From: Roseibium sp. HPY-6
GTDB lineage: Bacteria; Pseudomonadota; Alphaproteobacteria; Rhizobiales; Stappiaceae
Direction of reading: 5' to 3'
Length of the DNA stretch: 64,000 nucleotides
Assembly (NCBI RefSeq): GCF_040530035.1
Contig: NZ_JBEWCD010000001.1
Span: 682,001 to 746,000, forward strand
Shown here: one piece after another, positions 37,250 to 45,669 of the stretch
How the letters are laid out: each line of letters begins with the position of its first letter
How positions within the stretch are numbered: position 1 is the first letter of the stretch
The notes under the pieces: generated by a model
What the model was told of the DNA's origin: nothing
What the model saw: only the letters and a program-made list of their open reading frames with translations
The model's database searches: none
Position numbers and translations under genes: made by a program

Positions 37250-38233
37250 ATGATGAAACACCTTTACAAAGCTGCCATCGGCCTGCTGCTAACGGGTTTC
37301 GCCAGCGGAGCTGTGTTGGCAGAAGAACCGCCGGTCCTGCGCTCGCAGGTCATGACCCTTTCGGAAATCGTCACCGTCGGAGACTTTTATTCCAACGCGG
37401 GACTGCATGCATCGAAGCCGCTTTTCCGCTCACCCGACATGGGGACATCCGGAAATGTCGCTGCCAGCATCGTCGCCGAGCGCGCCCGTGCGGCCGGTCT
37501 TGAGGCTGCGGGAACCGACGGTCTCAGGAGCGTTGTCGTACACCGCGGCGCAACCAAAATAGATCGCGACCAGCTTGAAAGCCTTGTTCGCAATGCATTG
37601 GCGGGGCGCAACGCCGCGCTCGCCCCGGACGCTCTGGATGTCAGACTTCTGCAGGCACCAGACCGCGTCCTGGCCGATCCAAAGGTTGCCGACCCGATCC
37701 GGTTCGATCGTATCGAGTGGTCGGAAACGAACGGACATTTTGTCATCCAGGCGTCTGTTGCGATCGAACACGGAACTGAGCGTCTGACACTTTCAGGCGT
37801 TGCACATGAGATGGTCGACGTCACCGTACTCGCCCAGCCCCTGCGCCGCGGCGATCTCCTGAAGGAAGAAGATCTGACAAGCATTCGCCTCATGCGGTCA
37901 AAAGTTCCCGCCGGAGCGCTGCTTGCTCCTGAAGAAATCGTCGGCAAGGAAGCGAAAACCAACATTCGCGCCAACACCCCTCTGTCACATCGAAGCTTCC
38001 AGAGACCGGTGCTCGTCAACCGAGGCGACAAGGTCACGGTCACTTTCAACATGCCGGGCGTGAAACTCACATCGCGTGCCAAGGCGCTCGATCCCGGTGC
38101 CAAGGGCGACGTCATCGACGTGATGAACCTCCAGTCGCGCCGCATCGTTCCAGCGACCGTTACATCACGCGGACAGGTGCGTGTTCACGCCGCCAATCCT
38201 GTCGTCGCCAGCTTGAACAGCGAGACCAACTGA
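37250..38233 (+). CDS. flgA: flagellar P-ring assembly chaperone FlgA
   Basis: The 327-residue periplasmic protein has a signal peptide (KAAIGLLLTGFASGAVLA, cleavage before EEPP). The C-terminal half carries SAF/FlgA signatures: VTVLAQPLRRGDLLKEEDLTSI, then RVLVNRGDKVTVTF-like FQRPVLVNRGDKVTVTF and a GDVIDVMNLQSRRIVPATV region. FlgA escorts FlgI into the P ring. It follows flgG by 15 nt and overlaps flgH by one base. Confidence 0.9.
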   Translation: MMKHLYKAAIGLLLTGFASGAVLAEEPPVLRSQVMTLSEIVTVGDFYSNAGLHASKPLFRSPDMGTSGNVAASIVAERARAAGLEAAGTDGLRSVVVHRGATKIDRDQLESLVRNALAGRNAALAPDALDVRLLQAPDRVLADPKVADPIRFDRIEWSETNGHFVIQASVAIEHGTERLTLSGVAHEMVDVTVLAQPLRRGDLLKEEDLTSIRLMRSKVPAGALLAPEEIVGKEAKTNIRANTPLSHRSFQRPVLVNRGDKVTVTFNMPGVKLTSRAKALDPGAKGDVIDVMNLQSRRIVPATVTSRGQVRVHAANPVVASLNSETN

Positions 38234-38982
38234 TGCAGAAAAACCATTATCGCCAACTGCTTGCAAGCATCGCTCTGGCAGCGCTTGCCGCGGGATGCGG
38301 CACCGCAGACCAGCTCGCGCAAGTCGGCCAGCAGCCTGCCCTGAACGCGATTCAGGACCCGACCACAACGCCTGGCTACCGGCCGGTGCAAATGCCGATG
38401 CCGGAACCGCAACAGGTGCACTACAACCCGAATTCGCTCTGGCAGTCCGGAAGCCGCGCATTCTTCAAGGATCAGCGCGCCAGCCAGGTAGGGGACATCC
38501 TGACCGTGGTCGTGACCATCGACGACGAAGCCGAGATCGAGAACACAACCGAACGCAACCGGACAGAATCGAGCGGAGCGGGTGTCGGCGGCGCGCTTGG
38601 CACGGCGATCGACACAATCTTCCTGCCGGCAGGCACGGCTGCCAGCGACCTTGCAAATGTCGGCAGTAACTCAAGCTTCCAGGGCGCGGGAAGCGTCGAC
38701 AGGGAAGAAACACTGCAAACGCAAATCGCAGCGGTCGTTACCCAGGTGCTTCCGAATGGCAATCTCGTAATTGAGGGCAGGCAGGAAGTCCGCGTGAACT
38801 TCGAGGTCCGGGAGCTGATCGTCGCCGGCATCGTCCGGCCTGAAGACATCACCGCCAACAACCGCGTTGCCAGCGAACAGATTGCCGAGGCGCGGATAGG
38901 CTACGGCGGCAGAGGCCAGATCACGACAGTCCAGCAGCCGCGTGTCGGCAATCAGGTATTGGACATCCTGCTGCCGTTCTGA
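38233..38982 (+). CDS. flgH: flagellar L-ring lipoprotein FlgH
   Basis: The 249-residue outer-membrane lipoprotein forms the L ring. A lipobox LAAGC at about residues 17-21 follows a short hydrophobic signal. The mature part shows SLWQSGSRAFFKDQRASQVGDILTV and the C-terminal VRPEDITANNRVASEQIAEARIGYGGRGQ that defines FlgH. The ATG shares one base with the flgA stop. A strong hairpin follows about 80 bp downstream. Confidence 0.95.
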   Translation: MQKNHYRQLLASIALAALAAGCGTADQLAQVGQQPALNAIQDPTTTPGYRPVQMPMPEPQQVHYNPNSLWQSGSRAFFKDQRASQVGDILTVVVTIDDEAEIENTTERNRTESSGAGVGGALGTAIDTIFLPAGTAASDLANVGSNSSFQGAGSVDREETLQTQIAAVVTQVLPNGNLVIEGRQEVRVNFEVRELIVAGIVRPEDITANNRVASEQIAEARIGYGGRGQITTVQQPRVGNQVLDILLPF

Positions 38983-39059
38983 TCCGGGCCACTCAGACTT
39001 CAGTCCCCCGGCCAGCCTCAGACAGGGTGTTCTAGAAACCCTGTCAGTGGCGGCTGATG

Positions 39060-39105
39060 ACGGGCACGGCATCTCGCTCCCCGAGTGCCGTGCCCGTTCT
39101 CTTTT
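39060..39105 (+). terminator. terminator of flgF-flgG-flgA-flgH
   Basis: A 12-bp stem (ACGGGCACGGCA pairing with TGCCGTGCCCGT) with a 14-nt loop is followed by TCTCTTTT. This fits a Rho-independent terminator for the rod/L-ring operon. Confidence 0.75.
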
Positions 39106-39350
39106 CGGGCGTGCGCGCTTATCCAGGGTGTCTGTGGTCCGGGATCGAAATGAAGGACAGTATTCTCAGAGCGGAAGTTCTTCGCACTGGGGCCGCCTAA
39201 AAAAATCCAGTATTGTCTGTCTGGTTGTCACAGGACTGTAATTCAACCGAAATACCTGACGCTGCTCGGACCGCGCGAAGCGTTATGGGTCTTTCCCTTG
39301 CTCCCCTGGTGCGCGTCATTCAAGCGATTTAGCTGAACTGGAGAAAAATC

Positions 39351-41333
39351 ATGCCAAATGTAAAAGACTTTTCCCTCTCACGGCGGGATCTCCTCCTGGG
39401 TACGGCGGCGGCAAGCGTGGCGACAACACTGCATCCCTACTCTGTGCTCGCGGCAGAAAATTCAGCGCATATTCGCCTGATGGAGACCACGGATCTCCAT
39501 GTCCATGTCTTTCCATACGACTATTACGGCGACCGACCGATCGACACAGCCGGGCTTGCGCGCACCGCGACCCTCATCAGACAGATCCGTAACGAGGCGA
39601 CAAACTCCGTGCTTGTCGACAATGGTGACTTTCTGCAGGGCAACCCCATGGGTGACTTCATTGCCTATGAACGCGGCATGCGGGACGGAGACATTCACCC
39701 GGTCATCAAGGGCATGAATGTGCTGGAGTTCGATGCCGCCGCGCTCGGCAATCATGAATTCAACTACGGTCTGGATTTTATGATGAAGGTCATGGCCGGA
39801 GCGAATTTCCCGGTCGTCTGCGCCAATCTCGTCAAGGGTACGACGCTTGCGGCAAGTGCACGCGAAGATTCGCTGTTCATGAAGCCGTATGTCATCCTCG
39901 AAAAGGATATCCAAGACGGCGCCGGCAACACGCACCCGATCAAGATCGGTTTCATCGGCTTTGTTCCTCCGCAGATCATGAACTGGGACCGTCGCCATCT
40001 GGAAGGCAAAGCAAACGCGCGTGATATCATCGAAACCGCAAAGGCGTTCGTCCCAGAAATGCGGGAACAGGGCTGCGACCTCGTCATCGCCCTTTCTCAT
40101 TCCGGCATCGACGCCAATGACTATGCCGAAGGCATGGAAAACGCTTCTCTCCATTTGGCCGCGGTCGGCGGCATTGACGCGGTTTTCACCGGTCACCATC
40201 ACCTGACATTTCCAGGCCCGGATTATGAAGGACTGCCGGGCATCGACAGCACCAAGGGAACTCTTTTCGGAAAACCCGCCGCGATGGGCGGTTTCTGGGG
40301 ATCTCACCTTGGCGTCATCGACCTGATGCTGGAACGGGACGGAAATAGCTGGCGCATCGCCAACTTCCTGACCGAGGCGCGCCCGATATTCAAGAAAGAC
40401 GGACGCGACGTGACGCCACTCGTGGAAAGCCAGCAGGATGTGCTCGACGCCGTCACTGAAGATCACGAGGCAACGCTTGCCTATGTCCGCCGGCCGGTGG
40501 GCAAGACATCTGCACCGCTTCATTCGTATTTCGCGCTTGTTGCTGACGATCCAAGCGTGCAGATCGTTTCAAATGCGCAGACCTGGTACATTGAGCAGAT
40601 GCTCAAGGGCACCGAATGGGAAGAGCTGCCTGTCCTTTCAGCTGCGGCCCCCTTCAAGGCCGGAGGCCGTGGTGGCGCCGACTATTATACAGACGTGCCG
40701 GTCGGTGACGTCGCGATCAAAAATGTCGCAGACCTTTACCTTTACCCGAACACGGTAAGAGCGGTGGCCGTCAAAGGCAGCATCGTGAAGGATTGGCTGG
40801 AACGTTCCGCCGGCATCTTCCTGCAGGTGGAACCTGGCAAGCCGGATCAGCCGCTGATCAATCCGGAGTTTCCGAGCTACAACTTCGACGTTATCGACGG
40901 CGTCACGTACGAAATCGACCTGACGCAGCCTTCCAAATACGATCCGCAAGGCGAATTGATCCATCCGGATGCGAATCGGATCACCAATCTTGAGTTCCAG
41001 GGCGAACCGCTGGATTTTGACCAGACGTTTATCGTGGCAACCAACAACTACCGGGCCGGCGGCGGTGGCAACTTTCCAGGCATCAGCGACGATGTCGTCG
41101 TTTTTGTCGGCCCCGATACCAACCGCGACGTTCTGGTGCGCTTCATCGTCGACAAGGGAACGATTGACCCTGCAGCGGACACCAATTGGAAGTTCAGCCC
41201 GGTGCCAGACACCACGGTCCTGTTTGAAACCGGTCCGGGAGGGACGAAGCACGCCACGTCGGTTCAAGGCGTTCGTATTGAGCCGGCAGGCGACGGCGCA
41301 GACGGTTTCGCCAGATACAGGATCACGCTCTAA
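39351..41333 (+). CDS. cpdB: periplasmic 2',3'-cyclic-nucleotide 2'-phosphodiesterase/3'-nucleotidase
   Basis: The 660-residue enzyme has a Tat signal (SRRDLLLGTAAASVATTL). The metallophosphatase domain follows, with metal ligands visible in ETTDLHVH (Asp48, His50), VDNGDFLQGNP (Asp93), ALGNHEFN (Asn134, His135), SHSGID and FTGHHH. The C-terminal 5'-nucleotidase domain (about 360-650) holds PFKAGGRGGADYYTDVP and NNYRAGGGGNFPG, the nucleotide-binding part. It degrades extracellular nucleotides for phosphate or nucleosides. It lies inside the flagellar block with no obvious motility role. A weak GG-N10-GC sigma-54-like site is at 39288-39301. Confidence 0.9.
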   Translation: MPNVKDFSLSRRDLLLGTAAASVATTLHPYSVLAAENSAHIRLMETTDLHVHVFPYDYYGDRPIDTAGLARTATLIRQIRNEATNSVLVDNGDFLQGNPMGDFIAYERGMRDGDIHPVIKGMNVLEFDAAALGNHEFNYGLDFMMKVMAGANFPVVCANLVKGTTLAASAREDSLFMKPYVILEKDIQDGAGNTHPIKIGFIGFVPPQIMNWDRRHLEGKANARDIIETAKAFVPEMREQGCDLVIALSHSGIDANDYAEGMENASLHLAAVGGIDAVFTGHHHLTFPGPDYEGLPGIDSTKGTLFGKPAAMGGFWGSHLGVIDLMLERDGNSWRIANFLTEARPIFKKDGRDVTPLVESQQDVLDAVTEDHEATLAYVRRPVGKTSAPLHSYFALVADDPSVQIVSNAQTWYIEQMLKGTEWEELPVLSAAAPFKAGGRGGADYYTDVPVGDVAIKNVADLYLYPNTVRAVAVKGSIVKDWLERSAGIFLQVEPGKPDQPLINPEFPSYNFDVIDGVTYEIDLTQPSKYDPQGELIHPDANRITNLEFQGEPLDFDQTFIVATNNYRAGGGGNFPGISDDVVVFVGPDTNRDVLVRFIVDKGTIDPAADTNWKFSPVPDTTVLFETGPGGTKHATSVQGVRIEPAGDGADGFARYRITL

Positions 41334-41356
41334 CCGGCAATGTCGACAAAAAGAAA

Positions 41357-41383
41357 AAGGCCTTCCTGGATCAGGAAGGCCTT
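41357..41383. terminator. terminator between cpdB and dksA
   Basis: A perfect 12-bp stem (AAGGCCTTCCTG pairing with CAGGAAGGCCTT) with a 3-nt loop lies between the convergent genes. On the minus strand it is followed by a T-rich run (TTTTCTTTTT), so it best fits termination of dksA, and it may also stop cpdB transcription. Confidence 0.8.
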
Positions 41384-41432
41384 GAAGTCCCTGGAACCTG
41401 CCGCAGAAGATGCAGGTCAGCCGTTTTGGAAA

Positions 41433-41849
41433 TCAATCGTCGCGATATACTTTCTCGCGACGCTCATGCGCCTCCTGAGCCTCGATCGAAAGCGTTGCGA
41501 TCGGTCTGGCTTCCAGGCGCCGCAGGGAGATCGGTTCACCGGTCTCCTCGCAATATCCATAACTCCCGTCCGCAATTCGTTCCAAAGCATCGTCTATCTT
41601 TGAAATGAGTTTGCGTTGTCTGTCCCGGGCGCGCAGCTCAATGGAGCGGTCTGTTTCAGACGACGCGCGGTCGGCAAAGTCGGGGTGGTTCTGGCTCTCT
41701 TCCTGAAGGTTCGTCAAAGTCTCTTTGCTTTCCTTCAGGATCTCGTCTTTCCATGCAAGCAGCTTGTCTCGAAAATACTCGCGCTGCCTGTCGTTCATGA
41801 ACGGCTCGTCGTCCGAGGGTCGATAGTCTGACTCAATTTCAACCGTCAT
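41433..41849 (-). CDS. dksA: DksA-type RNA polymerase secondary-channel protein
   Basis: The 138-residue protein aligns with DksA along its coiled-coil tip (HPDFADRASSETDRS, acidic tip residues Asp57 and Asp60) and the LRARDRQRKLISKID helix. In the zinc-finger region YCEETGEPISLRRLEARPIATL only one Cys (Cys100) remains of the four in E. coli DksA. Zinc-independent DksA variants are known in alphaproteobacteria. The ATG at 41849 follows a GGAG, so the 23 extra residues of the longer frame are rejected. The gene lies next to fliX and flgI, as in several relatives. Confidence 0.88.
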   Translation of the reverse strand: MTVEIESDYRPSDDEPFMNDRQREYFRDKLLAWKDEILKESKETLTNLQEESQNHPDFADRASSETDRSIELRARDRQRKLISKIDDALERIADGSYGYCEETGEPISLRRLEARPIATLSIEAQEAHERREKVYRDD

Positions 41850-42011
41850 CGATAGCTCCGGATTACCGTTAGGCAGCGCGCAATATATAGCCGGTTCTGT
41901 CAGCCGACAACGGTTCATTTCTGAAAAATATCATTAAAAAAAAGTTATATCTTTCAAATTGTTGAGACCCAATAGCACCATTTTACTGCAAATTAATCAC
42001 GATTTTCGCCG

Positions 42012-42440
42012 TCACGTGTCCGTGAAACGTCCAAGCTTGGCGAGTTCAACTTTGACCCGCAACTCGATCTCTTCGAGAACCGAATCGATCCGGTCGTCTC
42101 CACTGGTCTGCCGGTTTGTAAGCTGGCTTGAAAGCACCTCCAGGCGGTCTTCTGAAACAACGCCCGCCAACAGGTCAGCCCGCACCGATTCCAGTGTATC
42201 GAGCAATGTGTGCCCGTACCTTGCTGCTTTGGAGCGGCGCTCTTCGCGCGCATCGACTTCCTGCAGTGCCAGCAAAGCATCCATGCCCTGAATTGCAGTG
42301 CCACCGGCAACCTGAGCAGACTGCGTAACCTCGCCTCCCATGTCGGGTGTAAACTGTTCAGTGCCGGAAGGGGTCTGCTTTTTCGCTCCCCTGCCCTGTA
42401 CACCCGTGACGGGTTTGTTTCCTGTTATGCGCATGATCAT
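42012..42440 (-). CDS. fliX: flagellar assembly regulator FliX
   Basis: This 142-residue protein matches FliX, the class II flagellar assembly regulator. The N-terminal MRITGNKPVTG is followed by GGTAIQGMDALLALQEVD, a RYGHTLLDTLESVRADLLAG helix and a C-terminal ERLEVLSS-type helix (EDRLEVLSSQLTNRQ) leading to EEIELRVKVELAKLG. In Caulobacter, FliX together with FlbD couples basal-body completion to sigma-54 transcription. This fits the sigma-54 promoters seen here. Three ATG codons cluster at the start (42440, 42434 and close by), so the exact first residue is uncertain. Confidence 0.88.
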   Translation of the reverse strand: MIMRITGNKPVTGVQGRGAKKQTPSGTEQFTPDMGGEVTQSAQVAGGTAIQGMDALLALQEVDAREERRSKAARYGHTLLDTLESVRADLLAGVVSEDRLEVLSSQLTNRQTSGDDRIDSVLEEIELRVKVELAKLGRFTDT

Positions 42441-42672
42441 GTTCCAGTCCGGCGGATTTCAGGTTCTGCCGGCACTCTCCGGATCTATTCAAGCCTGTCA
42501 GAATCTGCCGGGAAGAGTACGTGAGTCCGTGCGAAGGAGGCAATATTTGCCTGCCGACAATAAGGATTGATTAACTCAATTCGAAACGAAACGGCTGCGC
42601 CAATCCGAAACACGCCGGGATTTACTCGGTAATTCAGTCATTTAGTTTATTGTAGCTGACATAGACCCGCAA

Positions 42673-42688
42673 TGGCACGCCTTTCGCA
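42673..42688 (+). promoter_or_regulatory. sigma-54 (RpoN) -24/-12 promoter of flgI operon
   Basis: TGGCACG-CCTT-TCGCA has GG and GC exactly ten bases apart and a perfect TGGCACG half. It lies 66 nt before the flgI ATG, almost the same distance as the flgE and flgF sites. Confidence 0.72.
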
Positions 42689-42753
42689 TAACGCAAAAGC
42701 AAAGTGTGTGAGCCGGCGATCTGGCCGAAGCAAAAGAATTGGACCGGGCTAAA

Positions 42754-43899
42754 ATGCGAAAACTGGGCGGGAACTTCATCAATCGGTTGCGGCGGCTTGT
42801 CGGCATTGCCGCGCTCGCCCTGGTTGGAGCAAGCGTCGGCCTCACATCTGTTCAGGCAGCCTCCCGCATCAAGGATATTGCGGACTTTGAAGGCATCCGG
42901 GAAAACCAGCTCATCGGTTACGGTCTGGTTGTCGGCTTGAACGGCACGGGCGATTCCCTCAACAACACGCCGTTTACCCAGCAAAGCCTCCAGGCAATGC
43001 TGGAGCGCCTTGGTGTCAACACACGTAATATTGCCCTGAACACCAATACGGTCGCCGCGGTGATGGTCACGGCCAATCTTCCACCCTTTGCGACACAGGG
43101 CACACGGATTGATGTGAACGTCAGCGCGCTCGGGGATGCGGATTCGCTTCAGGGCGGCACGTTGCTGGTTACGCCGCTGGTCGGTGCGGACGGCGAGGTC
43201 TACGCCATCGCGCAGGGCTCGGTGGCCATTGGCGGTTTCTCGGCACAGGCGGATGCAGCGTCCGTGGTCCGGGGCGTACCGACAGCCGGACGGATTGCCA
43301 ATGGCGGTCTTGTGGAACGGGAACTGGAATTCAGGCTGGCCTCGCTGACGTCGCTCCGCCTTGCGCTGAGAAACCCTGATCTGACAACAGCGCGCCGTGT
43401 TGCCTTGTCGATCAATGAGCTGATCGGAATGCCGACGGCAGAACCGCTCGACCCTGGAACAGTACGCCTCGATCTGCCGCAAAGCTACGACGGAAACATC
43501 GTCGATCTTTTGACTGACATTGAACAGCTGATCGTTGAACCCGATCTCGCTGCGCGGATCGTCATCGACGAGAATTCGGGCATCATTGTCATGGGCCAGG
43601 ACGTGAAGGTGTCCATGGTTGCCGTCGCCCAGGGAAATCTGACGGTGACAATCGCGGAATCACCGCAGGTTTCACAGCCCCTTCCCTTCAGCGACAATGG
43701 TCAGACTGTTGTGGTGCCAAGATCAGAGGTTGGTGTGGATGAGGAAGGCACGAAGCTGGCGATCGTTCCGGAAACCATAACGCTGAAGCAGCTGGTCGAC
43801 GGGTTGAACGCTCTGGGCATCGGTCCCCGCGACATGATTTCGATACTTCAGGCGATCAAGGCGGCAGGTGCGCTGCAAGCAGAAATCGAGGTGCTGTGA
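42754..43899 (+). CDS. flgI: flagellar P-ring protein FlgI
   Basis: The 381-residue P-ring protein has a signal peptide (RRLVGIAALALVGASVGLTSVQA). Canonical FlgI segments follow: SRIKDIADFEGIRENQLIGYGLVVGLNGTGD, FTQQSLQAMLERLGV and VAAVMVTANLPPFATQGTRIDV. The C-terminus carries LKQLVDGLNALGIGPRDMISILQAIKAAGALQAE. The ATG at 42754 is preferred to a TTG at 42739. It heads a three-gene unit with the rod-binding protein and the FlgN-like gene. Confidence 0.95.
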   Translation: MRKLGGNFINRLRRLVGIAALALVGASVGLTSVQAASRIKDIADFEGIRENQLIGYGLVVGLNGTGDSLNNTPFTQQSLQAMLERLGVNTRNIALNTNTVAAVMVTANLPPFATQGTRIDVNVSALGDADSLQGGTLLVTPLVGADGEVYAIAQGSVAIGGFSAQADAASVVRGVPTAGRIANGGLVERELEFRLASLTSLRLALRNPDLTTARRVALSINELIGMPTAEPLDPGTVRLDLPQSYDGNIVDLLTDIEQLIVEPDLAARIVIDENSGIIVMGQDVKVSMVAVAQGNLTVTIAESPQVSQPLPFSDNGQTVVVPRSEVGVDEEGTKLAIVPETITLKQLVDGLNALGIGPRDMISILQAIKAAGALQAEIEVL

Positions 43900-44210
43900 T
43901 GCTGCAGTCCGTTGCACCGCTTACCAACCAGGCCGATCCTTTAAATGCCATCCGGGGCGTCGACACATCCAACAAGAGTGCCGTGCGCGAGGCTGCCGAG
44001 GAATTCGAAGCAGTGTTTCTCAACACAATGCTTCAGAACATGTTCACCGGATTGAACGAAGGTGGCACCTGGGGTGGTGGAACCGGCTCAGACGCCTGGC
44101 AGGATCTGTTGATCGACGAATATGCGCGTTCCATCTCCAAAGCAGGTGGGATCGGCCTTGCCGACAGCGTTGAACGTGAACTGATTGCATTGCAGGAGGG
44201 GGCACTATGA
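43899..44210 (+). CDS. rod-binding protein (FlgJ N-terminal domain/CheL-like)
   Basis: The 103-residue protein carries only the rod-binding domain of FlgJ (AVREAAEEFEAVFLNTMLQNMF and ARSISKAGGIGLADSVERELIALQ). It lacks the muramidase domain found in enterobacterial FlgJ. The short form is normal in alphaproteobacteria, where a separate lytic enzyme is needed. Its ATG overlaps the flgI stop by one base. Its stop overlaps the next gene in an ATGA junction. Confidence 0.88.
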   Translation: MLQSVAPLTNQADPLNAIRGVDTSNKSAVREAAEEFEAVFLNTMLQNMFTGLNEGGTWGGGTGSDAWQDLLIDEYARSISKAGGIGLADSVERELIALQEGAL

Positions 44211-44701
44211 CCGCACAGCCAAACACCAACACTCTTCCGTTTTCGCTGGACCGGCCGACAAGCAAACAGGATGCCGACAACTTCTGTTCTGCGCTCTCCG
44301 GCACAATGGAAGCGTTGCTGTCCGTGATCGAGATGGAAACCGATCTGGTGCGTGCCGGCAAGTTGAAGGAAGCCGGGGAGCTGCAGCCCGACAAGGCGCG
44401 CCTCATACATGAATACACACGAGGGATGATGGCTGCGAAGGAACACGCAGTCGCCCTCGGCAATCTCTCTTCCGCCGCCACCCAGGCCCTGAGACGCCAG
44501 CATGGAGAATTTCAGCCGGTGCTGCGTATTAACCTGGCTGTCCTGTCGACAGCGCGAGATGTTGCCAACAATCTCGTCTCGACAGTGGCAAAAGCGGCAG
44601 GCGCCAAGAATGCATCGGCTCCGACCACATATGGCCGCGACGGTGCAGCACCTAACGGTCCGCAGTCAGCAAGGGGCATCGCCGTCAATCAGGCGCTTTG
44701 A
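44207..44701 (+). CDS. FlgN-like flagellar chaperone
   Basis: This 164-residue helical protein has a LEALLSVIEMETDLVRAGKLKEAGELQPDKARLI-type helix (residues 34-67) and a second helix around 75-120. A low-complexity tail follows. Position after flgI and the rod-binding gene, its size and the helix-KARL pattern fit FlgN, the chaperone for FlgK and FlgL. Sequence support alone is modest. It overlaps the upstream gene as ATGA, with a strong GGAGGGGG ribosome binding site. Confidence 0.6.
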   Translation: MTAQPNTNTLPFSLDRPTSKQDADNFCSALSGTMEALLSVIEMETDLVRAGKLKEAGELQPDKARLIHEYTRGMMAAKEHAVALGNLSSAATQALRRQHGEFQPVLRINLAVLSTARDVANNLVSTVAKAAGAKNASAPTTYGRDGAAPNGPQSARGIAVNQAL

Positions 44702-44732
44702 CAAACAGGCCTGCACTGGAATGCATTCTAAG

Positions 44733-44758
44733 ACCTCCCTGCCCGGGAGGTTTTTTTT
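44733..44758 (+). terminator. Rho-independent terminator after flgI operon
   Basis: A 7-bp stem (ACCTCCC pairing with GGGAGGT), a 5-nt loop and eight T residues lie 32 nt after the FlgN-like gene. This is a textbook intrinsic terminator. Confidence 0.92.
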
Positions 44759-44918
44759 CGCATTCGGGTCGAAAGAAGATGGCAAACGCGAATCAATTAC
44801 CTGATTCCCAAATCAGGTGGCCCGGCAATTTCTAATCATTTCGTTAACAGAAGATTCATTTCCTTGCATTATGTTCGGATTTGTACGGGTGTTTGTTTTG
44901 AGTACCCCGGAGGAAAAG

Positions 44919-45314
44919 ATGTTGGACACGGGAATTGCCCGGCCGCCATCGCCGACGTACACGGCGATCACGCCGGTAACGCGGGCTCCGGAAAAGACCG
45001 AGCCTGCAGCCAGAACGGAATTGCCGGCACGGGAAACCGTTGCCCCCGCAACAGATTCGGCTGAGAGCCAGAGCACCGCGCAAGACCGCCGCGACGGCAA
45101 ATCACTCTTTGAAAGCACGACACCGCAACTGGACCGCCGAAACGTCGTCGATCCGGAAAGCAACAGTGTGATCTACATGGCCACAAACACCGACACCGGT
45201 GAAGTGGTGCGCCAGGTTCCAAGCGAAACGCTCCGTCGATTGCGGGCGTATGCCGAGTCGATTGAAACCCAGGCAACCCCTGCCTCCACGTCCAATCTGC
45301 AACGGACCGTGTAG
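44919..45314 (+). CDS. FlaG-like protein upstream of the flagellins
   Basis: The 131-residue protein has a Pro/Thr/Ala-rich N-terminal half. The C-terminal half (NVVDPESNSVIYMATNTDTGEVVRQVPSETLRRLRAYAE) resembles the FlaG family pattern of a D-x-TGEVVRQ(V/I)P-S/E-E-x-L core. FlaG proteins modulate filament length. The ATG at 44919 follows GGAGG by five bases and is far better than the GTG start at 44817. It is monocistronic, between a strong terminator and flagellin 1. An imperfect hairpin at 45329-45354 may end it. Confidence 0.6.
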   Translation: MLDTGIARPPSPTYTAITPVTRAPEKTEPAARTELPARETVAPATDSAESQSTAQDRRDGKSLFESTTPQLDRRNVVDPESNSVIYMATNTDTGEVVRQVPSETLRRLRAYAESIETQATPASTSNLQRTV

Positions 45315-45561
45315 TCCAACACATCAGGCGCCCTCTTCGTAAGTGACGAGGGCGACTCCCCTTTCCGCGCTTGCTTGCGCCGGCGAACTCGCCTCCTCCC
45401 AAAAAAATCCACGCCGAGACTGGAATCCGCTATCGTTTTCAGAACGATACGCCATTTCTCGTACGTTGATCTCAAGGTTAAAATTCAGAGTTAAAATATT
45501 CCAAATTCCTCGATTAACCAGTTAACCAAATATGTTTACGATATTCATTCACGAATACTTT

Positions 45562-45585
45562 AGGTTAAATCACGCTAACCAAATA
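45562..45585 (+). promoter_or_regulatory. conserved palindromic box upstream of flagellin 1
   Basis: A GGTTA-N8-TAACC inverted repeat lies within a 24-bp block that is identical, apart from one base, to a block upstream of flagellin 2. It contains TTAA and CTAAC half-sites six bases apart, so it may be a degenerate CtrA site or a dedicated operator. Confidence 0.55.
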
Positions 45586-45623
45586 AATTATCATTTAATA
45601 CAATATCGAACGCCAGAGTTCAG

Positions 45624-45646
45624 ATGCCATTCAGGAAGAATGGTAT
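45624..45646 (+). promoter_or_regulatory. 5'-UTR hairpin with AGGAA loop, flagellin 1
   Basis: ATGCCATTC pairs with GAATGGTAT (nine pairs, one G-U), closing the loop AGGAA. It ends 23 nt before the ATG, just ahead of the ribosome binding site AAGGA. Confidence 0.65.
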
Positions 45647-45669
45647 TTTACAGCAGAAGGAACTCTGTA

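Noticed and set aside
45315..45669. Sigma-54 promoters upstream of the flagellins
   Set aside because: No GG-N10-GC pair with a TGGCAC-like half was found. These genes look driven by TTAA-type boxes instead.
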